Position numbers and translations under genes: made by a program
Notes under the pieces: generated by a model
Database searches by the model: none
The model's input: only the letters and a program-made list of their open reading frames with translations
Told to the model about the DNA's origin: nothing
Source of the DNA: an uncultured Collinsella sp.
GTDB taxonomy: Bacteria; Actinomycetota; Coriobacteriia; Coriobacteriales; Coriobacteriaceae
Direction: 5' to 3'
DNA: 14,079 bases
NCBI GenBank assembly: GCA_900548075.1
Contig: URJD01000030.1
Span: 1-14,079 of the forward strand
In this document: positions 6,387 to 13,056 of the stretch, in pieces
How the letters are laid out: the number at the start of each line of letters is the position of its first letter
Numbering within the stretch: the first letter of the stretch is position 1

Positions 6387-7662
6387 AGAATTTGATTTCC
6401 ATCCGATGTGGGAGAGCCTCGGCATGAATCTTGCCGACCACGATATGCTGCTGGGCGCCGTGGGCCAGATGTACGGCGATATGTTCCTGACGCAGAACAA
6501 TCGCCCCAAGTCCACGTCCTACCTGGACTTTGTGGCCACCAACATCCACAGCGGCCGTATTAAGGAGATGCTCGACAAGAAGGAGGCCGGCGAGGCCACC
6601 AAGATCGTCGGTTCGTTCTGCGTCTACGTGCCCGAGGAAATTGTGCTCGCCTGCGACGGTATCCCCGTGGGTCTGTGCTCGGGTGCCGATTGGGCAACCG
6701 ATAAGGTCGAGGAGCACCTGCCGCGCAATACCTGCCCGCTTATCAAGAGCTTTGCCGGCTTTAAGTTGGGCGAGGTCTGCCCCTACATTGAGTCGAGCGA
6801 CCTGGTGGTGGGCGAGAACACCTGCGATGGCAAGAAGAAGGCCTACGAGTTCTTTGCAACGCAAAAGAACATGTACGTCATGGATATTCCCAACGTACAC
6901 GACGAGTCGACGCTCGTGACCTGGAAGGCCGAGGTCAAGAAGCTCGCCGCCAAGATCGAGGACGAGTGCGGCGTCAAGATTACGCCTGAGCGTCTGAAGG
7001 CCGCCATCCACGCCGTCAATGAGAAGCGCCGTGCCCTGCAGCGCCTCGCTGCCACGCGCGCTGCCGACCCGGCGCCCATCAGCGGTCTCGACAGCCTGCT
7101 GACCGTTCAGGCCGCCTTTATGGACGACACGCCGCGTCTGACCGGAGCCATTAACGATATGGCGGCTGAGTGCGAGCAGCGTGTCGAGGCCGGCGAGGGC
7201 GTGGCGCCCAGGGGGACCAAGCGCATCCTGTACACCGGCACGCCCATGGCCGTGCCCAACTGGAAGCTGTTCAACCTCATCGAGAAGGCCGGCGGCGTCG
7301 TGGTGGGCGAGGAGTCCTGCACGGGTTCGCGCTACTACAAGGATCTGGTCGACGAGTCCGGTGAGACGGTCGACGAGATGCTTGATGCCATCGCCGAGCG
7401 CTACTTTAGGATCAACTGTGCCGTCTTTACGCCCAACGACCAGCGTATGAAGGACATTGTCCAGATGGCCAAGGACCTGCATGCCGACGGCATCGTGGAT
7501 GTGGCGCTGCAGTTCTGCACGCTCTACGAGATGGAGTCGTTTGCCGTGGAGAAGGCCGCCGAGGAGGCGGGCATTCCGTTTATGCATATCACCACCGACT
7601 ACGCCGGCGAGGACGCAGGCCAGCTGCAAACCAGGATTGAGGCTTTCTTGGAAACCATTTAG
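6379..7662 (+). CDS. 2-hydroxyacyl-CoA dehydratase/double-cubane-type [Fe-S] protein, paralog 1
   Basis: This family carries out difficult reductions or dehydrations after an ATP-driven activator injects a low-potential electron. It includes the HgdB-type dehydratase subunits and YjiM/double-cubane proteins. The 427-residue product has the family landmarks GSFCVYVPEEIVLACDG (78-94), NTCPLIKSFAGF (117-128), GENTCDGKKKAYE (145-157), TGTPMAVPNWK (286-296), GGVVVGEESCTGSRYY (305-320), FRINCAVFTPN (343-353) and ALQFC (376-380). Eight cysteines (81, 100, 119, 134, 149, 314, 347, 380) are conserved in the paralog downstream, enough to hold a large Fe-S cluster. About 39 residues at the N-terminus are extra relative to paralog 2. 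The ATG has AGAGGGG upstream and overlaps leader frame 2. The substrate is unknown. Confidence 0.88.
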   Translation: MAEEFDFHPMWESLGMNLADHDMLLGAVGQMYGDMFLTQNNRPKSTSYLDFVATNIHSGRIKEMLDKKEAGEATKIVGSFCVYVPEEIVLACDGIPVGLCSGADWATDKVEEHLPRNTCPLIKSFAGFKLGEVCPYIESSDLVVGENTCDGKKKAYEFFATQKNMYVMDIPNVHDESTLVTWKAEVKKLAAKIEDECGVKITPERLKAAIHAVNEKRRALQRLAATRAADPAPISGLDSLLTVQAAFMDDTPRLTGAINDMAAECEQRVEAGEGVAPRGTKRILYTGTPMAVPNWKLFNLIEKAGGVVVGEESCTGSRYYKDLVDESGETVDEMLDAIAERYFRINCAVFTPNDQRMKDIVQMAKDLHADGIVDVALQFCTLYEMESFAVEKAAEEAGIPFMHITTDYAGEDAGQLQTRIEAFLETI

Positions 7663-7677
7663 GGCTATCCGTCTCGG

Positions 7678-7778
7678 CGGTTTCCCCAGGCACCCGATCT
7701 TGCCGTTCAAACCGTCGCTTGCTACCAAAGTATGCGGCGCTCATCTTTCACGGCAACCTCGGGCACCTGGGAAAGCCG
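7678..7778 (+). repeat. Long imperfect inverted repeat between the two dehydratase genes
   Basis: The 153-nt gap between the paralogs contains two arms of about 28 nt, 7678-7705 and 7751-7778. Pairing blocks from the inside out are TTGCCG/CGGCAA, CCCGA/TCGGG, AGG/CCT, CCC/GGG, TTT/AAA and CGG/CCG. They are separated by two 2x2 internal loops and two single-base bulges, with a 45-nt apical loop. This gives about 23 base pairs. No T-run follows, and the next gene's ribosome binding site starts 27 nt later. It may protect or process the mRNA between cistrons, or be a regulatory RNA. Confidence 0.65.
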
Positions 7779-7815
7779 TTTCCTTGGTTGGTTAAAAGGT
7801 TTGTTAAGGAGTTAT

Positions 7816-8979
7816 ATGTCGGAAAAAATTGAGCAGCCGTTGCCGTCCACGTTTGAGGAGTTCAACGAGCAGCGCAAGGCGGCGTTTATTCGCGTCAAGG
7901 ATTATAAGCAGGCGGGTAATCGCCTGGTCGGTTTTCTGTGCAGCTACACGCCGCTCGAGATTATCGATGCCGCGGGGGCTGCGAGCGTGGCGCTGTGCGG
8001 CACGTCCGACGAGGTGATTCCCGAGGCCGAGAAGGTGCTGCCGGCAAATCTCTGTCCGCTCATCAAGTCGGCGTACGGCTTTGCCTACTCGCAAAAGTGC
8101 CCGTTTACGTACTTTAGCGACATGATCATCGGTGAGACCACCTGCGACGGCAAGAAGAAGATGTACGAGCTGCTCAACGAGCTCAAGCGTACGCACATTC
8201 TGCACCTGCCGCAGGGTCGCGATCGCGCCTACGAGCGTGAAGGCTGGTACGAGGAGTGCCGCCTGCTCAAGGAGGAGCTCGAGGGCTTCTACGGCATTAC
8301 GATTACTGATGACGACCTGCGCGCCGCCGTCCGTCGTCGCAATCGCCTGCGTGCGGCGCAGCTCGATATGTTCGCGCTTCAGGCCAACCAGCCTGCGGCC
8401 ATGAGCGGTGTCGACCTGATGAGCACTATGTTTGCCGGTACGTTCAGCTTTGATATCGAGGCTTATACGCAGCAGCTGGAGCAAAAGGTTGTCAAGCTAC
8501 GAGAGGCCTACGACGCGGGCGAGCGTCCGGTTGCGGCAGATGCTAAGCGCATTCTGATTACCGGTTGCCCGGTGGGCGGCGTGATCAACAAGATCGGTCG
8601 CACCATCGAGTCCAACGGCGGCGTGGTCGTGTGCATGGACGATTGCTCGGGCGAGCGTACGGCCGCCATGATGATCGACCCCGACGCTCCCGATATCCTA
8701 CGCGCCATTGCCGATCGCTACTTGGACATTAATTGCTCGGTCATGACGCCCAACGACGGCCGCATGGACAACACCTTGGCCATGTGCGAGAAGTACCACG
8801 TGGATGGCGTGGTGGAGAGCGTGCTGCAGGCATGCCACACCTTCAACGTTGAGAGCGCTCGTATGCAGGAGGCCGTCGAGGGTGCGGGCATTCCGTACAT
8901 GAAGATCGAGACCGACTACAGCAATGGCGATATGGGCCAGATTGAGACCCGCATCGCCGCCTTTATCGAGACGCTCTAG
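7816..8979 (+). CDS. 2-hydroxyacyl-CoA dehydratase/double-cubane-type [Fe-S] protein, paralog 2
   Basis: The 387-residue protein belongs to the same family as the gene before it. It shares the blocks VGFLCSYTPLEIIDAAG (38-54), NLCPLIKSAYGFAYSQKCP (78-96), GETTCDGKKKMYELL (106-120), DCSGER (276-281), DINCSVMTPNDGRMDN (304-319) and ETDYSNGDMGQIETRI (365-380). The eight shared cysteines are 42, 61, 80, 95, 110, 277, 307 and 340. This size and pattern resemble the YjiM/double-cubane group more than the classical alpha/beta dehydratase subunits, so the enzyme may be a reductase of an unknown small molecule. I chose ATG 7816 with TAAGGAG (7805-7811) just upstream. An in-frame ATG at 7732 lies inside the inverted repeat, lacks a binding site and would add residues unlike the family. 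It may form a heterodimer with paralog 1. Confidence 0.88.
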   Translation: MSEKIEQPLPSTFEEFNEQRKAAFIRVKDYKQAGNRLVGFLCSYTPLEIIDAAGAASVALCGTSDEVIPEAEKVLPANLCPLIKSAYGFAYSQKCPFTYFSDMIIGETTCDGKKKMYELLNELKRTHILHLPQGRDRAYEREGWYEECRLLKEELEGFYGITITDDDLRAAVRRRNRLRAAQLDMFALQANQPAAMSGVDLMSTMFAGTFSFDIEAYTQQLEQKVVKLREAYDAGERPVAADAKRILITGCPVGGVINKIGRTIESNGGVVVCMDDCSGERTAAMMIDPDAPDILRAIADRYLDINCSVMTPNDGRMDNTLAMCEKYHVDGVVESVLQACHTFNVESARMQEAVEGAGIPYMKIETDYSNGDMGQIETRIAAFIETL

Positions 8980-9008
8980 CTTCCTCAGGCGCCTGAGAAA
9001 CCTAGAGC
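8973..9008 (+). repeat. 36-bp near-perfect palindrome at the end of paralog 2
   Basis: Two 18-nt arms meet with no spacer between 8990 and 8991, and 16 of 18 positions pair. The core is CTCAGGC/GCCTGAG (8984-8997) and the outer block is GCTCTAG/CTAGAGC. The arm begins in the last codons of the dehydratase gene and includes its TAG stop. The core AGGCGCCTGA is repeated at 9011-9020. No T-run follows, so this is not a standard terminator. It may cap or stabilise the mRNA 3' end, or bind a protein. Confidence 0.6.
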
Positions 9009-9059
9009 TAAGGCGCCTGAACGCGCCGCTGTCTTTGATGTTTAGATTGGGAGAGAGCC

Positions 9060-9824
9060 ATGATAGGGATCGGGATCGATATCGGGTCTACGGCGGCTAA
9101 GGCTGCTGTGGTCGACGGGGAGGGTTCGGTGGCGTGGACGTGCGTGCAGCCAACCGGGTTCTCCTCGGTCGATGCTTCCGAGCGGCTGCGCGAGGCACTG
9201 GCGGCGGCGGGTTATGACGTGACGGGCGACGATGTTCGCGTGGTCGCGACTGGCTACGGCCGTGTCGCCGTGCCCTATGCGCACAAAGTCGTGACCGAGA
9301 TTACCTGCCACGGTACCGGTGCCGTGCGTCTGTTTGGCGACCATGGCACCGTGATCGATGTGGGCGGCCAGGACACCAAGGTCATCCAGCTTAAAGGCGG
9401 CCGCGTGGCAAAGTTCGCCATGAACGACAAGTGCGCTGCCGGCACGGGGCGCTTTCTGGAGATCATGGCCGACCGCCTGGGCATTACTCAGCAGCAGATG
9501 GCCGACCTTGCGCGTTCCGGCGAGCCCACCAAGATATCCAGCATGTGCACCGTGTTTGCCGAAAGCGAGGTCATCAGCCTCATCGGTCGCGGTGAGCCGC
9601 GCGAGAACATTGCGCGTGGCGTGATCGACAGCGTGGTCTCGCGCGTGGCGACCATGGCCGGACAGGCCGCGGGCGCCCCGTACTACCTGACCGGTGGCCT
9701 GTGCGAGAACGCCTTCGTGGTGGAGCGGTTGGGCGAGCTACTGGGGTCGCCGGTGACCACCTCGCCCCAGGCTCGCTTTGCCGGAGCGATCGGCGCGGCT
9801 GTCCGCGCCGCCGCCTTGGCCTAG
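9060..9824 (+). CDS. ATP-dependent activator (CoA-substrate-specific enzyme activase, HgdC/YjiL type)
   Basis: Activators of this type are homodimers with an ASKHA (actin-like) ATPase fold and one [4Fe-4S] cluster at the dimer interface. ATP hydrolysis drives a low-potential electron into the dehydratase or double-cubane partner. The 254-residue length is typical. Visible motifs are the phosphate-binding GIDIGSTAAKAAVVDG (4-19), ATGYGR (63-68), IDVGGQDTKVIQL (99-111), NDKCAAGTGRFLE (122-134), SSMCTVFAESEVISL (160-174) and YLTGGLCEN near the C-terminus. The two cluster ligands are expected to be Cys125 and Cys163, close to the spacing seen in the Acidaminococcus activator. Start ATG 9060 has GGGAGAG upstream. 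Its place right after the two [Fe-S] proteins makes them its likely partners. Confidence 0.93.
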   Translation: MIGIGIDIGSTAAKAAVVDGEGSVAWTCVQPTGFSSVDASERLREALAAAGYDVTGDDVRVVATGYGRVAVPYAHKVVTEITCHGTGAVRLFGDHGTVIDVGGQDTKVIQLKGGRVAKFAMNDKCAAGTGRFLEIMADRLGITQQQMADLARSGEPTKISSMCTVFAESEVISLIGRGEPRENIARGVIDSVVSRVATMAGQAAGAPYYLTGGLCENAFVVERLGELLGSPVTTSPQARFAGAIGAAVRAAALA

Positions 9825-9838
9825 GGGTGTACCGCGAC

Positions 9839-11056
9839 ATGCGCATCCTCAATATCTCGGCACAAAAACCAGATAGCACTGGCAGCGGCACCTACCTTGC
9901 CGCGCTCGTACGCGAGCAGATCGAGACGGGGCATCGCGCCGCCGTGCTTTGCGGCGCGGCACCGGCTGATACCCAAGGCGAGCTGGACCGGCGTGCTGCC
10001 GTGTTTGCCGTACCGTTCGAGTCGCCCGAGCTGCCGTTTCCCATCTGTGGCATGTCCGATGTCATGCCCTATCCCTCCACACGCTATCGTGATCTGACGC
10101 CTTCGATGCTCAAGGCATTTGAGCGGGCATTTGCTGCTGCAATCGATCGAGCGGTGGCTGAGTTTCGGCCCGATCTGGTGCTCTGCCATCACCTGTATCT
10201 GGTGACCGCATTGGCGCGCGAGTGCGTCCGAGGCGTGCCGGTTGTTGCCGTGTGTCATTCGACCGACCTGCGCCAGCTGCGTTCGCATACGCTCGAACGC
10301 GATCGCATCGTAAGTGCGGTTCGTCGGCTCGATGCCGTCTTTGCACTCCATGCTGAGCAGGCTGAGCAGATTGGCCTGGTGTGCGGCGTCGATGCCGATC
10401 GTATCCACGTGATTGGGACGGGCTACGACCATCGCGTCTTCTGCCGCGATGCAAGCGTGGCGAGGCAGCCGGGATCGCTTGTGTACGTGGGCAAGATTTG
10501 CTTTAAAAAGGGCGTCGAGTCGCTGGTTCGAGCTGTGTCATTGCCGATTGACGATGGCGTCCGCCCATCTGGCTTGGTACTTGTGGGCGGCCGCGGGGAC
10601 GATGCCGAGTACGCGCGTATCGAGCGCTTGACCGCGGCCTCGGATGTGCCGGTGACGCTGGCGGGGCGCCTGGATAGCGATGGGCTCGTGCGTGCCTACC
10701 GCAGTTCCGACGTCTTTGTGCTGCCTTCGTTTTACGAGGGTCTGCCGCTCGTGACGATCGAGGCCCTCGCGTGCGGCTGCAAAGTTGTGGCGACCGATTT
10801 GCCCGGCGTTCGTCCCTGGATGGAGGCGATGCTTCACGGTGCTCCCGTGACGTGGGTGGCGTCGCCGCGTATGACGGATGTCGACACGCCCGTGGCGGCC
10901 GACCTTCCGTTGTTTGAGCGCGCACTGGCAGATGCTATCGCGCAGGCGCTTGCGGCGCCGCTTTCGACGTTCGAGCCGTCGGCGGTCTCTTGGGAAGCGT
11001 GCCTGGCGCGTATACTTAAAGTCGTTGATTTGTTGGAAGGGGGTTCGTATGGCTAA
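9839..11056 (+). CDS. Family 4 (GT-B, retaining type) glycosyltransferase directly upstream of selD
   Basis: The 405-residue protein has the two-domain GT-B pattern. An N-terminal domain opens MRILNISAQKPDSTGSGTYL with the Gly-rich acceptor loop. The sugar-nucleotide domain contains YVGKICFKKGVESLV (216-230), GLVLVGGRG, VTLAGRLDSDGLVRAYRSSD (272-291) and the family 4 EX7E motif, Glu300 to Glu308 in FYEGLPLVTIEALACG. The donor and acceptor cannot be read from sequence. ATG 9839 lies 14 nt after the activator's stop, with AGGGG at 9823-9827. The TAA is inside selD (8-nt overlap), so it is tightly coupled to selenophosphate synthesis. Glycosyltransferases are not usual selD partners. The known precedent is SenB, which joins selenium from selenophosphate to a sugar, but I cannot show this protein belongs to that family. 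A cell-envelope glycosyltransferase is the default alternative. Confidence 0.85.
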   Translation: MRILNISAQKPDSTGSGTYLAALVREQIETGHRAAVLCGAAPADTQGELDRRAAVFAVPFESPELPFPICGMSDVMPYPSTRYRDLTPSMLKAFERAFAAAIDRAVAEFRPDLVLCHHLYLVTALARECVRGVPVVAVCHSTDLRQLRSHTLERDRIVSAVRRLDAVFALHAEQAEQIGLVCGVDADRIHVIGTGYDHRVFCRDASVARQPGSLVYVGKICFKKGVESLVRAVSLPIDDGVRPSGLVLVGGRGDDAEYARIERLTAASDVPVTLAGRLDSDGLVRAYRSSDVFVLPSFYEGLPLVTIEALACGCKVVATDLPGVRPWMEAMLHGAPVTWVASPRMTDVDTPVAADLPLFERALADAIAQALAAPLSTFEPSAVSWEACLARILKVVDLLEGGSYG

Positions 11057-12098
11057 GGACACCATGAGGCTCACGTCCATGACGGCCGCGAGCGGTTGAG
11101 CCGCTAAGTTGGCTCCCGGAGCCCTCGCCCAGGTCCTGGGCGACTTACCCAATGTGCATAACGACAACCTGCTCGTGGGGTTCGATACCTCCGACGACGC
11201 GAGCGTCTTTCGCGTTGGCGATAACCTGGGCCTCGTGCAGTCCATCGACTTCTTCCCGCCGATGGTCGACGACCCGTTCCTGTTTGGCCAGATCGCCGCG
11301 GCCAACTCGCTGTCGGACATCTATGCCATGGGCGGGCGGCCGAGCCATGCCATGAACCTGCTCTGCATACCCAGTTGCCTGGGCGTTGAGGTTGCCGGGC
11401 AGATTTTGGCGGGTGGCGCCGACAAGTGCGTCGAGGCTGGCTGCACCATCGCGGGCGGCCACACCATCAACGACGACGAGCCCAAGTACGGCCTGTCCGT
11501 GAGCGGCCTTGTTGAGCTCGACCGTATGCTCGCCAACAGCGGCGCGCGCGTGGGCGATGCGTTACTGCTGACCAAGGCGGTCGGCTCGGGCATCATCACC
11601 ACGGCCATTAAGGGTGAGCTCATCGAGCAGGACGAGGCCGCAGCCGTGTTTGACTCGATGCGCACCCTCAACGAGGCGCCGATTCGTCTGGCCGAGGGAC
11701 TTGAGCTTCACGGCTGCACCGATGTCACGGGCTTTGGCCTGATCGGGCATGCATGCGAGATGGCCGAGGGCTCGGGTGTGCAGGTTGAGCTTGCGTCTGG
11801 GGCGGTGCCGCTCTTTGACCAAGTGCTCGACATGGCACGCCTTGGTATTATTCCTGCCGGCACCTACCGCAACCAGGACTTCTTTGGCCCGCGCGTGGCT
11901 GCCGACGAGGACCTGGAGCCGGGCATGCTCGACGCGCTGTACGATCCACAGACGTCTGGTGGCCTGCTTATCGCGGCACCTGCTGTCGATGTGGATGAGC
12001 TTGCGCGCCGTCTGCATGCCGAGGGGCGCATCGCCGCCGTTGTCGGGCGCGTGTGCGAGGCGGTGCCAGGCGGTCCTGCCGTCCACGTTGTTCGCTAG
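11049..12098 (+). CDS. selD: Selenide, water dikinase (selenophosphate synthetase) SelD, a selenoprotein with Sec17
   Basis: SelD makes selenophosphate, the selenium donor for selenocysteine and selenouridine, from selenide and ATP. The frame from ATG 11049 contains one in-frame TGA at 11097-11099, codon 17, in the context AASG-Sec-AAKLAPG. E. coli SelD has catalytic Cys17 and Lys20 at these positions, so this TGA encodes selenocysteine and Lys20 is kept. The second E. coli cysteine (19) is Ala here. Family motifs follow downstream: DNLLVGFDTSDDASVF, SIDFFPPMVDDPFLFGQIAA, SDIYAMGGRPSHAMN, GGHTINDDEPKYGLSVSGL, DVTGFGLIGHACEMA and DPQTSGGLLIA. Length is 349 residues including Sec. Starting at TTG 11109 would lose the catalytic loop and must be wrong. 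The ribosome binding site GGAAGGGGG lies inside the glycosyltransferase gene. Confidence 0.96.
11111..11142 (+). promoter_or_regulatory. selD: Candidate bacterial SECIS element in selD
   Basis: Two compact hairpins follow the UGA inside the coding region, as expected for bacterial SECIS elements. The first, GGCTC-CCG-GAGCC (11111-11123), begins 11 nt after the UGA, the spacing of the upper stem in E. coli fdhF. The second, CGCCCAG-GTC-CTGGGCG (11126-11142), is a perfect 7-bp stem whose tip CAGGTCCTG resembles the fdhF loop CAGGUCUG. I cannot say which one SelB binds. Confidence 0.6.
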
Positions 12099-12122
12099 CC
12101 CGCACGTTTATGTAACTGTTTG

Positions 12123-12144
12123 CCGTTCTCCAGAACGGTTCTTT
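12123..12144 (+). terminator. Terminator-like hairpin between selD and yedF
   Basis: CCGTTC (12123-12128) and GAACGG (12133-12138) pair around a TCCA loop, followed by TTCTTT. The T-run is broken and the stem is only 6 bp, so partial termination or attenuation is more likely than a full stop. The 60-nt gap holding it is longer than most gaps in this cluster. Confidence 0.35.
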
Positions 12145-12158
12145 CGAAAGGAAAAGCT

Positions 12159-12785
12159 ATGTCTACCAAGATTGATGTCAATGCCATGGGCGATGCCTGC
12201 CCGCTGCCCGTCGTCAAGACGCTCAAAGCCCTGAAGCAGCTCGATGGCGAGGGCACCGTCGTGACCTCGGTCGATAACGAGACCGCCGTCAAGAACATCT
12301 CCAAGATGGCGCAGGAGAAGGGCTGCACGGCCTCGGTCGAGAAGGTTTCTGACGCCGAGTGGCACGTGACCGTGGCGACCTCTGGCGCCGTTGCCGTGGC
12401 CGATCCCGAGCAGGATGGTGCTGCCTTCTGTGATGCCAGCGCCGGCAAGGGCAAACTTGTCATTTCTGTCTACACCGATTGCATGGGCCGTGGCGACGAC
12501 GAGCTGGGCCACAAGCTCATGAAGGCCTTCATCTTTGCCGTGACGCAGCAGGAGGAGCTGCCCGCGACCATGCTGTTCTACAACGGCGGCGCCAAGCTCA
12601 CCGTCGAGGGCTCGCCGGTGCTCGATGATCTGAAGGGCCTGGCCGAGCAGGGTGTCGAGATTCTCACCTGCGGTACCTGCCTCGACCACTATGGCATTAA
12701 AGACCAGCTTGCGGTGGGCGAGGTCACCAACATGTACGTGATCGTGGAGAAGATGGAGCAGGCCGTGCGCGTCGTGCGCCCGTAG
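12159..12785 (+). CDS. yedF: Selenium metabolism protein YedF (TusA-like plus DsrE-like domains)
   Basis: The 208-residue protein has an N-terminal TusA/SirA-type domain (about 1-75) with the sulfur-carrier motif CPLP (Cys14). A C-terminal DsrE-like domain (about 98-208) includes DCMGRGDDELGHKLMKAFI (107-125), typical of the YedF family, and the pair Cys171/Cys174 in LTCGTCLDHYG. YedF proteins occur mainly in genomes with selD and usually sit beside it. The accepted guess is that they handle or carry selenium, perhaps delivering it to SelD, but the reaction is not established. I chose ATG 12159, which has AAAGGAAA just upstream. A TTG at 12120 in frame would place extra residues over the hairpin and is rejected. 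Confidence 0.9.
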   Translation: MSTKIDVNAMGDACPLPVVKTLKALKQLDGEGTVVTSVDNETAVKNISKMAQEKGCTASVEKVSDAEWHVTVATSGAVAVADPEQDGAAFCDASAGKGKLVISVYTDCMGRGDDELGHKLMKAFIFAVTQQEELPATMLFYNGGAKLTVEGSPVLDDLKGLAEQGVEILTCGTCLDHYGIKDQLAVGEVTNMYVIVEKMEQAVRVVRP

Positions 12786-12804
12786 CGTATTGGTTGGAGT
12801 TGCC

Positions 12805-13056
12805 ATGAGGGAGAAGCGCCCGGCGCTTGTCATCACGTTTCCCACCACGGCGGCCGCCATGGGCTGCGAGTCCCTGTGCATCGAGCGCGGCCTTCCCGGG
12901 CGAACGATTCCTGTGCCCGGGGAGGTCGCTGCCGGCTGCGGTTTGGCGTGGAAGGCGCTGCCTGCCGATGAGGAACTGCTGCGCGGCGAACTCGCCGAGG
13001 CGGGTGTTCCCACCGAGGGCTATACCGTGATCGATATGTGGGAGGTCGTGCGATGA
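12805..13056 (+). CDS. Small DUF3343 putative selenium/sulfur carrier protein
   Basis: The 83-residue protein resembles the DUF3343 family: a strand start (RPALVITFPTTAAAMGCES), the motif IPVPGEVAAGCGLAWK at 35-50, and an acidic C-terminal half. Cysteines are at 21, 25 and 45, and Cys45 in the GCG motif is the family's usual conserved one. Members are commonly found with yedF and selD and have been proposed as Se or S carriers, without biochemical proof that I know of. ATG 12805 has GGAG (12796-12799) 5 nt upstream. TTG 12790 is in frame but overlaps that site. The stop overlaps the next ATG as ATGA, so it is made together with the desulfurase-like enzyme, a likely partner. Confidence 0.8.
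   Translation: MREKRPALVITFPTTAAAMGCESLCIERGLPGRTIPVPGEVAAGCGLAWKALPADEELLRGELAEAGVPTEGYTVIDMWEVVR

Noticed and set aside
6049..7728. A 559-codon open frame on the minus strand opposite dehydratase paralog 1
   Set aside because: The product is a His/Leu/Gly/Val-rich low-information sequence with no motifs, while the plus strand encodes a clear family protein. High-GC codon bias keeps the opposite frame open.
11109..12098. selD as a shorter gene starting at TTG 11109
   Set aside because: This would remove the catalytic Sec17/Lys20 loop and has no ribosome binding site. Reading the UGA at 11097-11099 as Sec restores a full-length SelD.
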